DNA of 19,209 nucleotides. It comes from Thermodesulfobacterium sp. Lineage in GTDB: Bacteria; Desulfobacterota; Thermodesulfobacteria; Thermodesulfobacteriales; Thermodesulfobacteriaceae. The translations under genes and the position numbers were made by a program. The notes beneath the pieces were generated by a model. It was not told where the DNA came from. It ran no database searches and worked only from the letters and a program-made list of their open reading frames with translations. The DNA lies in NCBI GenBank assembly GCA_021163085.1, contig JAGGXL010000113.1, forward strand, positions 1 to 19,209. The letters run 5' to 3'. Below are positions 7,331 through 15,198 of the stretch, in pieces (position 1 is the first letter of the stretch; every line of letters starts with the position of its first letter).

Positions 7331-9733
7331 ATGAAGGTTCCTATAAGCTGGCTTTCTGAATTTATCGAATTAAAAGAAAGTCCTGAAGAGGTTGCGGAAA
7401 TTCTTACCATGGGAGGGGTTGAAGTAGAGGCTATAGAAAACCCTTATGAAAATCTTGGAAATTTAATAGCAGTAAAAATTTTAGAAATTTATGAGCCAGA
7501 AGGTCTTAAAGATCTGGCTCTTTGTAAAGTTACAGACGGAAAAGAAATTTATACAGTTCTTACCACTGGTAAAACGCAAGTTAAACCAAATTTGATAGTG
7601 GGACTTGCCAAACCTGAAAGCTTTACTTTTAGCGGAGAAAAAGTAGAAGTAAAAGCTATCAAAAAATTCAAATCCTATGGAATGTTTTTATCTCCTTACG
7701 AAGCTGGTCTGGGTGAAGAAAAAGAAAAACTCCTTCTTCTTCCTGAATATTCTCCTCTTGGTGAGTCTATATATAAAATATTAGGAATTTCTGAAACTGT
7801 GCTTGATCTTGCTATAACTCCCAACAGAGGGGATCTTCTCTCAATTCTGGGAGTTGCAAGAGAAATTCATACACTAACTTCTTGGAAATTAAATCCACCA
7901 AACTTTGAAAATGCTATAAAAACTGGGAAAAAATTTCCTGGAAAAGTAGAAATTCTTGATAAAGACGGCTGTTTCAGATATGCAGGAAGATTTTTCGGGA
8001 ACATAAAAGTAAAAGAGAGCCCATTTTATATCCAGAAAAGATTGTGGCTCTGTGGCCTTAGACCCATTAACAATATTGTAGATATAACAAACTATGTGCT
8101 CTTAGAATTTGGACAACCTCTACATGCCTTTGACTGGGAAAAAATAGAAGATAAGACTATTTTTATAAGAAGGGCCTACCCCGGGGAAAAGCTTTTTATG
8201 TTAGACGGTGTAGAAAGAACATTTAATGAGGAAGACCTTGTAATAGCAGATGCTAAAAAGCCAATGGTTCTTGCAGGTATTATGGGGGGTGAGGATTCAG
8301 GGGTTTCTGAAAACACAAAAAATATATTTCTGGAGTCTGCTTGGTTTAACCAAAAAAGAATTAGAAGAAGTTCTCAGAGGCATAGAATTACCACCGAAAG
8401 TTCTTACAGGTTTGAGAGAAATATAGATCCTGAAGGAGTTGTTCTGGGATTGCTTCGAGCAAGTGAACTTATTTCAAAAATTGCTGAACCTGAAATTATT
8501 TCTGAAATAGTTGATATATATCCAAAACATTTTATCCCTCCTCAAATCTCTCTTTTTAATCAAAAACTTACTAAATATCTGGGGTTCTCAATTCCATCTG
8601 AGGAAGTAGAAAATATTTTAAAAAAATTAGGACAGGTAAGAAGAAGTGGTTATGGTTTTCAGTTTATTCCATTTTCCTATCGTCAAGATCTTAAGATACC
8701 AGAGGATCTTGTAGAAGAAGTTGCAAGGATTTATGGTTACAATAAGATACCCTCCTCTTTCCCCAAAAGCACTTTATACTGTCAAAGTCCATCAAAAATT
8801 TTAATCTTTGAAAAAAAGCTTAAAGATATTTTTAAATCTCTTGGTTTTTCTGAAGTAATTACTTATAGTTTTATAGATCCTAAAACCTTAGAAAAGCTCA
8901 ATTTAGAAAAAAATGATCCAAGATTAAACTTTATAGAACTTGCTAATCCTTTGTCTTCTAATCAATCCATTATGAGAACTACCTTAGTTCCTGATCTTAT
9001 TGAAACTGCCTGTTTTAACTTTTTTAGAGAGGTGAATTCTCTCAAAATATTTGAGATTGGAAAAATTTTTTTGCCAACCGAAGACCTTTTAGCTAAAGAA
9101 CCTTTACATTTAGGAATTCTACTTATGGGGAACGCAAACAGAGAGACCTGGTATGAAAACCTAAGAAAATTTGATATATACGACTTAAAAGGTTATTTAT
9201 CTTCTCTTTTTGAGATTTTAAAAGTTAATGTAGACTTTAAACCTTATTCCTCAGAAACCTTCCTTAAGAGCGGAGTTTCCTTTGACCTCTATCTTGATGG
9301 AGAAAAAATAGGCTTTGCAGGAGAAATGAAAAATTTAGTTTTAAAAGATTTTGATTTAAAAACCTGTGTATTTATTGCAGAAATAAACCTACAACCTCTA
9401 TTTGAGAAAATGGAAACCTTAGAAAGAGAATTTATAGTTAAAAAACCACCTAAGTATCCTTCTACTTTTAGAGATGTAACCTGTATCATAAAAAAGGAGA
9501 TAAAAATCAAAGAAATTCTTGATTTTGTGAAAACTTTATCAATTCCTTATTTAGAAGCTGTTGATTGTATTAAAATTTATGAAGGTTCTCCTATTCCAGA
9601 AGGAGAAAAAAGCATAACCATAAGATTTTGGTATAGAGCTGAAGATAGAACTTTAAAAGATAAAGAAGTTAACGAGATACAAGATAGCGTAGCCAAAAAG
9701 ATATTTGAAAGATTTTCTGCGAAACCAAGATAA
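7331..9733 (+). CDS. pheT: Phenylalanine--tRNA ligase beta subunit
   Basis: This 800-residue beta subunit of phenylalanyl-tRNA synthetase supplies tRNA binding and editing. It has an N-terminal tRNA-binding OB domain (about 40-150), B3/B4 editing and B5 domains with RPINNIVDITNYVLLEFGQP and DLAITPNRGDLLS stretches, a catalytic-like core, and a C-terminal ferredoxin-fold anticodon-binding domain (about 705-800) starting near KYPSTFRDV. The frame stays open upstream to 7271, inside pheS. The standard beta-subunit start MKVPISWLSEF is at 7331 with TCAGGAG 7 nt before it, so I use that start. The gap from pheS is 22 bp. Confidence 0.97.
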   Translation: MKVPISWLSEFIELKESPEEVAEILTMGGVEVEAIENPYENLGNLIAVKILEIYEPEGLKDLALCKVTDGKEIYTVLTTGKTQVKPNLIVGLAKPESFTFSGEKVEVKAIKKFKSYGMFLSPYEAGLGEEKEKLLLLPEYSPLGESIYKILGISETVLDLAITPNRGDLLSILGVAREIHTLTSWKLNPPNFENAIKTGKKFPGKVEILDKDGCFRYAGRFFGNIKVKESPFYIQKRLWLCGLRPINNIVDITNYVLLEFGQPLHAFDWEKIEDKTIFIRRAYPGEKLFMLDGVERTFNEEDLVIADAKKPMVLAGIMGGEDSGVSENTKNIFLESAWFNQKRIRRSSQRHRITTESSYRFERNIDPEGVVLGLLRASELISKIAEPEIISEIVDIYPKHFIPPQISLFNQKLTKYLGFSIPSEEVENILKKLGQVRRSGYGFQFIPFSYRQDLKIPEDLVEEVARIYGYNKIPSSFPKSTLYCQSPSKILIFEKKLKDIFKSLGFSEVITYSFIDPKTLEKLNLEKNDPRLNFIELANPLSSNQSIMRTTLVPDLIETACFNFFREVNSLKIFEIGKIFLPTEDLLAKEPLHLGILLMGNANRETWYENLRKFDIYDLKGYLSSLFEILKVNVDFKPYSSETFLKSGVSFDLYLDGEKIGFAGEMKNLVLKDFDLKTCVFIAEINLQPLFEKMETLEREFIVKKPPKYPSTFRDVTCIIKKEIKIKEILDFVKTLSIPYLEAVDCIKIYEGSPIPEGEKSITIRFWYRAEDRTLKDKEVNEIQDSVAKKIFERFSAKPR

Positions 9734-9735
9734 AA

Positions 9736-10029
9736 ATGGCAACCATTAACAAAAAGTATATAGTAGAGGAACTACACAGAAAAACAGGACTCTCAAAAAG
9801 GATTTTAAAAAGTCTCGTTGACGAACTTTTAGAAGAAATTAAAAAAACTCTGGAACTTGGCGAGGAAATAAAAATTGTAAGATTTGGAAGCTTTATTCCT
9901 TATAAAACAAAAAAAAGAGTAGGAAGAAATTTTAAAACCAGAGAAGAATTAGAAATTAATTCTTTTAAAAAGGTGGTGTTTCACACAGCTCCCCAGTTTA
10001 GAGCTGAACTACATAATGAAAATCAATAA
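9736..10029 (+). CDS. ihfA: HU/IHF-family DNA-bending protein, IHF alpha type
   Basis: This 97-residue HU/IHF-fold protein has the N-terminal helical dimerisation part, the GSFIPY turn, and the beta-arm motif RVGRN. Its position 2 nt after the pheT stop matches the conserved pheST-ihfA arrangement, which is why I call it the alpha-type subunit. IHF subunits form dimers that sharply bend DNA and shape promoters. The arm tip reads GRNFKTRE: the near-universal proline after GRN, which intercalates into DNA, is Phe66 here. The C-terminal arm is also divergent (KKVVFHTAPQFRAEL). It may act as a homodimer or pair with another HU/IHF protein outside the window. The start lacks a strong Shine-Dalgarno sequence and is probably coupled to pheT. 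Confidence 0.85.
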   Translation: MATINKKYIVEELHRKTGLSKRILKSLVDELLEEIKKTLELGEEIKIVRFGSFIPYKTKKRVGRNFKTREELEINSFKKVVFHTAPQFRAELHNENQ

Positions 10030-10348
10030 TAATGAAAAAGAAGGTCTCTATATAAGTTTTAGCAAAGCTGTTAAAATTTTAAAAGTTAAGCCTCATATCC
10101 TTCTCTACTGGGAAAAAAAGATTCCTCAATTAAAAGCTTATCGCATTTCTAACAGAAAATTTTATAAAAAAGAACAGATAAAACTTCTTACCAGAGTGAA
10201 AAAATTACTTGAGGAAGGTTACTCTCTTGAAGGGATTAAAAAAATTCTGAAACAGGAACATCCTGCCAAATCCTCCACTGAAAAAGATCCAAAAAAAATT
10301 ATAAAAGAAGTCTTAAAAGAGCTTAAAGAAATCTATAAAAATCTTTAA
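10016..10348 (+). CDS. MerR-like helix-turn-helix transcriptional regulator
   Basis: This is a 110-residue protein with a MerR-type winged helix-turn-helix at about residues 13-75. The core is ISFSKAVKILKVKPHILLYWE, followed by ISNRKFYKKEQI and GYSLEGIKKIL. A short charged tail follows instead of a long dimerisation helix and ligand domain. It overlaps the end of ihfA by 14 nt, with no other in-frame ATG nearby. A MerR-like gene after pheT-ihfA is a common arrangement in former Deltaproteobacteria. The absence of a cysteine-containing effector domain argues against metal sensing. Its target is unknown. Confidence 0.85.
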   Translation: MKINNNEKEGLYISFSKAVKILKVKPHILLYWEKKIPQLKAYRISNRKFYKKEQIKLLTRVKKLLEEGYSLEGIKKILKQEHPAKSSTEKDPKKIIKEVLKELKEIYKNL

Positions 10349-10356
10349 ATTTTTCG

Positions 10357-10384
10357 TTGATAAATTTTAAATTTGTATTAAATT
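10357..10384 (+). promoter_or_regulatory. Candidate promoter of the superoxide reductase-rubredoxin cluster
   Basis: The 84-bp gap between the MerR-like gene and the desulfoferrodoxin gene is almost entirely A and T. TTGATA (10357-10362) and TTAAAT (10379-10384) are 16 nt apart and could be -35 and -10 boxes. The gap also contains AAATTTaAATTT-like symmetric AT runs that could bind a regulator but are equally expected from composition. Confidence 0.35.
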
Positions 10385-10432
10385 TAAATTTAATTTTAGA
10401 TTAAATAGATTTTAAATAAGGAGATTTCAAAA

Positions 10433-10816
10433 ATGGCTGAAAAATTGGGGATTTACAAGTGTAATGTATGTGGGAATATTGTTCTTGTTATGCATAGTGG
10501 AAAAGGTGAGCTTGTATGTTGTAAAAAGCCTATGGAGCTTTTAATTGCTGGCTCTGTTGATGCTGCAGTTGAAAAACATGTTCCTGTAATTGAGAAAAAG
10601 GAAAATGAATATAAGGTAAAAGTCGGAAGTACTCCTCATCCTATGACAGAAGAGCATTATATTGAATGGATTGAGCTTCACGCAGATAATGATAAAGTTT
10701 ACATTAAATTTCTCAAACCAGGAGATAATCCTGAAGCAACTTTTCAAGTAAAGGCTCAAAAGGTATTAGCCAAAGAATATTGCAATTTGCATGGTCTCTG
10801 GGAATCTTCTAAATAA
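10433..10816 (+). CDS. dfx: Desulfoferrodoxin, class I (two-iron) superoxide reductase
   Basis: This enzyme reduces superoxide to hydrogen peroxide without releasing oxygen and protects anaerobes. The 127-residue protein has both domains of the two-iron form. The N-terminal desulforedoxin-like centre has C10, C13, C29 and C30 (CNVCG and VCC). The catalytic domain has the His4Cys iron ligands H49, H69, H75, H120 and C117, plus catalytic E47 and K48 in VEKHVP. The start has AAGGAG at 10418-10423. The cytoplasmic enzyme normally takes electrons from rubredoxin, and two rubredoxin reading frames follow directly, 14 bp downstream, so this looks like one operon. Confidence 0.97.
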   Translation: MAEKLGIYKCNVCGNIVLVMHSGKGELVCCKKPMELLIAGSVDAAVEKHVPVIEKKENEYKVKVGSTPHPMTEEHYIEWIELHADNDKVYIKFLKPGDNPEATFQVKAQKVLAKEYCNLHGLWESSK

Positions 10817-10830
10817 AAAGGAGCTTAAAA

Positions 10831-11018
10831 ATGAAAAAGTATAGATGTAGTGTATGTGGAAATGTATATGATCCTGAAAAAAGGGGAATCCCAAAGGTAA
10901 CATTCCTCCTAGAACACCTTTTGAGGAACTTCCTGATAGCTGGAAATGTCCTGGATGTGGAAATCCTAAAATGTATACCTTTCAGAAGATTAATTTTTCT
11001 GGTACGTTTTTAAATTAA
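10831..11018 (+). pseudogene. Rubredoxin, coding frame broken at an A6G4 run (frameshifted or recoded)
   Basis: The ATG at 10831, with AAGGAG 7 nt before it, encodes the first half of a rubredoxin: MKKYRCSVCGNVYDPEK, with ligands C6 and C9. The frame then enters G-A6-G4 (10868-10878) and the remaining residues are not rubredoxin-like, stopping at 11013. In the -1 frame the second half is intact: KGNPKGNIPP, FEELPDSWKCPGCG with the second cysteine pair, and a stop at 11016-11018. One added base near the run would restore a 62-residue protein; compared with the next gene, removing two would also work. It could be a recent pseudogene, a homopolymer sequencing error, or recoding by -1 slippage on the A run. 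No other damage is visible in either half. Confidence 0.85.
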
Positions 11019-11042
11019 AAATATTTAAGAAAGGCGTTAATT

Positions 11043-11207
11043 ATGACTAAATATCAATGTGCAGTTTGTGGTTATATTTATGATCCTAAAAAAGGGGATC
11101 CTGAAAATAACATTTCTCCAGAAACATCTTTTGAGAATTTGCCAGATGATTGGACCTGTCCAATTTGTGGTGCTTCAAAAGATGATTTTGAACCTGTTTT
11201 AAAATAA
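11043..11207 (+). CDS. Rubredoxin (intact)
   Basis: This is a complete 54-residue rubredoxin. The iron is bound by C6 and C9 in CAVCGYIYDP and by C39 and C42 in CPICG, and the family segments GDPENNISP and FENLPDDW are present. Rubredoxin is a one-electron carrier and the usual donor to superoxide reductase, encoded two genes upstream. AAAGG at 11030-11034 serves as the ribosome binding site. It is a diverged tandem copy of the broken rubredoxin before it, 24 bp away. Its matching A6G4 run is in frame (CCT AAA AAA GGG GAT), so this copy alone could supply the function. Confidence 0.95.
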   Translation: MTKYQCAVCGYIYDPKKGDPENNISPETSFENLPDDWTCPICGASKDDFEPVLK

Positions 11208-11246
11208 TTGATCAGAAAGTTAAAATTACTTCTTAAGGGGTATAGG

Positions 11247-11972
11247 TTGGCTGTTTATCTAAAAAAAGAAGTTTGGAATATTCTTGAGAAAGAGAACATT
11301 AATAATGCTTTAATTTCTCTTAATAAATTTCCTCCTACTAAGGTTGTGAGCCCCCTTATCGGGGCTTTTTTACATGTTAAGGAAGAAGTTCGCTGGAAGG
11401 CTATAATAGCTTTTGGATATATGGTATCCAGAATAGCTGAGAAAGAATTGGAAAAAGCAAGAGTGGTAATCAGGCGTCTAATCTGGATACTCAACGAAGA
11501 ATCAGGAGGCATGGCCTGGGGAGTACCTGAAGGTTTTGCTGAAGCCTTATACAATCATGAAATTTTAAAAAATGAGTATCTTTCCATTTTTGTGTCTTAT
11601 ATATGGAATACCGAGGATACTCAAAAATATAAAGCTGACAATTATTTAGAATTTCCCCCTGCTCAAAGAGGAGTTATATGGGGATTAGGAAGACTTGCTC
11701 AAAAATATAAAAATGAACTTTTAACAAAAAAAGCACATTTTCACTTATATAAGCATCTAATTTCCTCTCCGGATTTAGCAGTAAAATTTCTAAGTCTCTG
11801 GAGTTTAAATAACCTCTTTCCTTTTCCAGAAGATTTTAAAATAAATCTCCGAAAGGTTCAAAAAACGATAGAGTTACTTGAAAAAGAGAACTTTAGTTAT
11901 TTGATGTTTGACGGAAAAGAAATTACCCAAAAACACATTTCCCATCTTAAAAAACTTCTAAAACTTTTTTAA
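11247..11972 (+). CDS. HEAT-like alpha-helical repeat protein, possibly DVU0298 family
   Basis: This soluble, mostly helical protein of about 241 residues has paired-helix repeats such as VRWKAIIAFGYMV and the motif LNEESGGMAWGVPEGFAEAL, followed by RGVIWGLGRLAQ. These resemble a HEAT-repeat-like family common in sulphate reducers (DVU0298-type), whose role is unknown to me. No cofactor motif, signal peptide or membrane segment is visible. I place the start at TTG 11247, because AAGGGG (11235-11240) lies 6 nt before it. An in-frame TTG at 11208, directly after the rubredoxin stop, would add 13 residues but has no ribosome binding site. It follows the rubredoxin in the same direction and may be co-transcribed; a scaffold or adaptor role would be a guess. 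Confidence 0.75.
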   Translation: MAVYLKKEVWNILEKENINNALISLNKFPPTKVVSPLIGAFLHVKEEVRWKAIIAFGYMVSRIAEKELEKARVVIRRLIWILNEESGGMAWGVPEGFAEALYNHEILKNEYLSIFVSYIWNTEDTQKYKADNYLEFPPAQRGVIWGLGRLAQKYKNELLTKKAHFHLYKHLISSPDLAVKFLSLWSLNNLFPFPEDFKINLRKVQKTIELLEKENFSYLMFDGKEITQKHISHLKKLLKLF

Positions 11973-12014
11973 ATCACTTTATTTTCTTAAAAATTGGATT
12001 ATATTTTATCTGCT

Positions 12015-13170
12015 ATGCATAGAATTATTCAAGCTTATAAAAATATGGATCTGGAAAAAGTGATAAAAAGTTATGAGGAAAAATTGCAAGATTTAAGGGG
12101 GTGTCTTTGAACCCCAGGAATTGGAAAATCAGTTAAGTTACATTGAAGAAAAACTTCAAAACAACATACACTGGGATTCTCCCGAAGTAAAAGGTCTTCT
12201 AAAAAAAAGAGCTCAAATTTCTGAAAGATTGTCTATTTTTGAAAATCTCAACCGTAAGTTCAAAGATATTTTGGAATGGTATTCCTTGTATAAGGAAGAA
12301 AAAAGTCCTGAAATATTCGGTGCCCTTTTAGAGGAACTTTCTTATTTTGAAAAAATTTTTAAAGCTGAGGAGTCAAAACTTTTACTTTCCGAAGAATATG
12401 ACCAATCCTCTGCTATTCTTAGTATTCATGCTGGAACCGGTGGAACAGATGCTCAGGACTGGGCTTCTATCCTTCTTAGGATGTATGTAAAATGGGCTGA
12501 AAGAAAGGGCTATAACGTAAAAATCGTTGATTTTCTTCCAGGTGAAGAAGCAGGAATAAAAAATGCGGTGTTACTTATTGAAGGGCAAAAAGCTTATGGA
12601 TATTTAAAAGGGGAAAAGGGAGTTCACAGACTTATAAGAATTTCGCCCTTTAACGCAAATTCCAAACGTCATACATCTTTTGTCTCAGTTACTGTAATCC
12701 CTGAAATAGAAAAAGATATTGAAATTGAGATAAAATCGGAAGATTTAAAAATTGAAACTATGAGAGCAAGTGGACACGGTGGACAGCATGTAAATAAAAC
12801 TGAAACTGCTGTAAGGATTACTCATCTTCCTACTGGAATAATGGTAGCCTGTCAAAATGAAAGGAGCCAGTATCTCAATAAAATGACTGCTCTAAAAATT
12901 TTAAAATCAAAACTTTATCAATTAGAAAAACAAAAGCTTGATCAAAAAAAGGAAAGTTTAATAGGAGAAAAAAAAGAAATAAGCTGGGGAAATCAAATCA
13001 GAACTTATACTCTGCATCCTTATAAGGTAGTAAAAGACCACAGAACCAATTATGAGTCTTATAAAGTTGATGAAGTCCTTGATGGAGAAATTGATGATTT
13101 CATAAGGGAATATCTTTTATGGAAATCCAGACAAAAACTAAAAAAACAACAAAGTGGAGAAAAAAAATGA
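12015..13170 (+). CDS. prfB: Peptide chain release factor 2, expressed by +1 programmed frameshift
   Basis: RF2 terminates translation at UGA and UAA. The gene is split over two frames. Codons 1-31 run from ATG 12015 to CTT at 12105-12107, then an in-frame TGA at 12108-12110. Skipping one base (join 12015..12107, 12109..13170) gives a protein of about 384 residues. The stop-recognition tripeptide SPF is at about 210-212 and the peptidyl-hydrolysis motif GGQ at about 255-257, within RASGHGGQHVN. The N-terminal part (EEKLQDLRGCL then EPQELENQ) fits the family across the shift. ATG 12045 is an alternative start giving 21 leading codons. Neither has a Shine-Dalgarno sequence, and TATATT (12000-12005) lies 9 nt before ATG 12015. 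The C-terminus carries a lysine-rich extension. The final TGA overlaps the carA ATG. Expression should be autoregulated by RF2 level. Confidence 0.96.
12096..12110 (+). promoter_or_regulatory. Programmed +1 ribosomal frameshift site of prfB
   Basis: The sequence AGG GGG TGT CTT TGA reproduces the known RF2 recoding signal. An internal Shine-Dalgarno-like AGGGGG (12096-12101) lies 3 nt before the slippery CTT codon and the in-frame TGA. Low RF2 makes the ribosome pause at UGA, slip from CUU to UUU and continue in the +1 frame with GAA (Glu). The TGA is followed by A. Confidence 0.95.
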
Positions 13171-14300
13171 AAAAGCATAAAGCCCTTGTTATGTTAGAAG
13201 ATGGAACTCATTTCTGGGGCTACTCTTTTACTATAAGAGGGGAAACATTTGGGGAAATTGTTTTTAATACTGGAATGACGGGGTATCAGGAAATCCTCAC
13301 AGATCCCTCTTATTATGGGCAAATTGTTATCATGACATATCCCCTTATTGGAAATTATGGAATAAATCAAGAAGATATGGAAAGTGAAAGGATACAGGTA
13401 GCAGGATTTATTGTAAAAGAGTATCAACCCTTCTACAGCAACTGGAGAGCAAATAAATCTCTAGGAGAATGGCTTTCTGAAAATAATGTTCTGGGAGTAG
13501 AAGGGATAGATACTAGGGCTCTTACAAGACATATCAGACTTTACGGTGCTATGAAAGGTGGTATCACTACAGAGACCCTTGATCCTAAAAAATTTTTGAA
13601 AAAAGTTAAAGAAAGTCCAGATTATGTAGGTAGAGATCTTGTGCAATATGTAACCTGTAAAGAACCTTACTATTTCGGGAAAGATGGTAAAGAAAAATAC
13701 AATACATTTAAAGGCTATGCTAAATATAAAATAGCAGTTATTGATTGTGGTTTGAAATTAAATCAACTCAGGCTTTTTGTGGAAAGAAATTGCGAATGTT
13801 TGATTTTTCCCGCTTATACTAATCCATCTGAAATATTTTCTCACAACCCTGATGGAATTTTTGTCTCAAATGGGCCAGGTGATCCAGCACCTTTAACTAC
13901 CATAGTTAAAAACGTGAGAAAACTTCTTGGTAAAAAACCTATCTTTGGAATATGTTTAGGACATCAAATTTTGGCACAGGCCCTTGGTGCAACAACTTAT
14001 AAACTTAAATTCGGACATAGAGGAATAAACCATCCTGTATTAAATCTTTTTAATAAAAAAGTAGAAATTACCTCTCAAAATCACGGATTTTGTGTCAAAA
14101 AAGAAGAGCTTCCAGAATATGCTATAATAACTCATATAAATTTAAATGATGAAACTCTTGAAGGCATTTTTGTTCCTGATATAAAAGTTATGTCTATACA
14201 GTATCATCCAGAAAATGCTCCTGGACCCCATGATTCTATCTATCTTTTTGACAGTTTTCTCAATCTTCTGGAGGGAAGGATTGAAAATCTATACCCCTAA
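13167..14300 (+). CDS. carA: Carbamoyl-phosphate synthase small (glutaminase) subunit
   Basis: CarA hydrolyses glutamine and passes ammonia to CarB for carbamoyl phosphate, a precursor of pyrimidines and arginine. The 377-residue protein has the N-terminal small-subunit domain (MLEDGTHFWGYSF, FNTGMTGYQEILTDPSY, GIDTRALTRH). A class I amidotransferase domain follows: SNGPGDP, the nucleophile C263 in GICLGHQ, and H347 and E349 in QYHPE. The frame is open upstream into prfB, but the ATG at 13167 matches the family start and has GTGGAG 7 nt before it. It overlaps the prfB stop as ATGA. carB is not in the window. ribF begins inside its 3' end. argJ lies nearby on the opposite strand, but not in this operon. 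Confidence 0.96.
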   Translation: MKKHKALVMLEDGTHFWGYSFTIRGETFGEIVFNTGMTGYQEILTDPSYYGQIVIMTYPLIGNYGINQEDMESERIQVAGFIVKEYQPFYSNWRANKSLGEWLSENNVLGVEGIDTRALTRHIRLYGAMKGGITTETLDPKKFLKKVKESPDYVGRDLVQYVTCKEPYYFGKDGKEKYNTFKGYAKYKIAVIDCGLKLNQLRLFVERNCECLIFPAYTNPSEIFSHNPDGIFVSNGPGDPAPLTTIVKNVRKLLGKKPIFGICLGHQILAQALGATTYKLKFGHRGINHPVLNLFNKKVEITSQNHGFCVKKEELPEYAIITHINLNDETLEGIFVPDIKVMSIQYHPENAPGPHDSIYLFDSFLNLLEGRIENLYP

Positions 14301-15198
14301 GGATTTACCTCTCCCTTTTGAAACAGTAATTACTATAGGAAGCTTTGACGGGATTCACCTCGGACATAAAGTTCTTTTTGAAGAAACTTTTAAACTATCC
14401 AAACTTCTAAATGCAAAACCTGTTGTAGTGTCTTTTGATCCACATCCTCGTATAATCCTTTTTCCAGAATCTGAATTCAAACTTTTAACTACCTTAGAAG
14501 AAAAAATTCATATACTTTCTGAGTTAGGAGTGGACAGTCTTATACTAATTCCCTTTACAAAAACATTTTCTGAATTTTCCCCTGATTTATTTGTTCAGGA
14601 ATATATAGTAGATAAACTTAAAGCTAAGGGAGTGATAGTGGGATTTAATTTTAGATTTGGCAAGAAAAAAATGGGGAACATAGACTATCTTGAGCAAATA
14701 GCGCAAAAATACAATTTTGTAGTAAAAGCTGTACCTCCTGTAATCTTAAATGGTGTTACAATTTCAAGCTCTACGATAAGAAATCTTATAGCAAAAGCAC
14801 AGATTGAAGAAGCGAACAAACTTCTTGGTAGACCTTATTTTATCCTGGGTAAAGTAATAAAGGGCAGGGGAAGAGGTAAAAAACTTGGATTTCCTACAGC
14901 CAATATAGAGGTTTCTCCTCTGAAAATGCTTCCTCCTGCAGGAGTTTATGCGGTTCTGGTCACTGTAAACGGAGAAAAATTTAGAGGTGCTTTAAACATA
15001 GGTAAAAGACCAACTTTCGAAGAAAAAGATTTTTCAGTAGAAGTGTATATTTTTAACTTTAACAGAGAAATTCATGGCAAAACATTAAAAATTGAGATAA
15101 TTAAGCACATAAGAGAAGAAAAAAAATTTTCTTCTGTAGAAGAACTTAAAAATCAAATAAAAAAAGATTGTGAACTAATAGACAAGATTTTGTCCTAA
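14281..15198 (+). CDS. ribF: Bifunctional riboflavin kinase / FAD synthetase
   Basis: RibF phosphorylates riboflavin to FMN and adenylylates it to FAD. The 305-residue protein has the N-terminal adenylyltransferase domain with GSFDGIHLGH (20-29), SFDPHPR, the GFNFRFG loop and SSSTIRNLI. The C-terminal flavokinase domain has GRGRGKKLGFPTANI, PPAGVYAVLV and ALNIGKRPTF. The frame extends back to 14215 inside carA, but I choose TTG 14281: GGAGGG (14270-14275) lies 5 nt before it and the product then begins MKIYTPKDLP, a normal family start. It overlaps the carA end by 20 nt. Its stop overlaps by 4 nt the stop of the converging helix-turn-helix gene. Confidence 0.95.
   Translation: MKIYTPKDLPLPFETVITIGSFDGIHLGHKVLFEETFKLSKLLNAKPVVVSFDPHPRIILFPESEFKLLTTLEEKIHILSELGVDSLILIPFTKTFSEFSPDLFVQEYIVDKLKAKGVIVGFNFRFGKKKMGNIDYLEQIAQKYNFVVKAVPPVILNGVTISSSTIRNLIAKAQIEEANKLLGRPYFILGKVIKGRGRGKKLGFPTANIEVSPLKMLPPAGVYAVLVTVNGEKFRGALNIGKRPTFEEKDFSVEVYIFNFNREIHGKTLKIEIIKHIREEKKFSSVEELKNQIKKDCELIDKILS

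Noticed and set aside
10361..10396. Palindromic AAATTT-type runs before the superoxide reductase gene as a PerR or Fur-like box
   Set aside because: The symmetry follows from almost pure A and T composition; no defined box matches well.
13119..13166. Upstream extension of carA into prfB
   Set aside because: The extra residues are a lysine and threonine-rich out-of-frame reading of the prfB end; the family start is at 13167.
12121..13170. prfB as an in-frame gene starting near 12121
   Set aside because: That reading loses the N-terminal domain start and ignores the AGGGGG-TGT-CTT-TGA recoding signal with a coherent upstream frame.
14215..14280. Upstream ATG for ribF inside carA
   Set aside because: It would add 22 hydrophobic residues not seen in RibF, while TTG 14281 has a near-perfect GGAGGG site.
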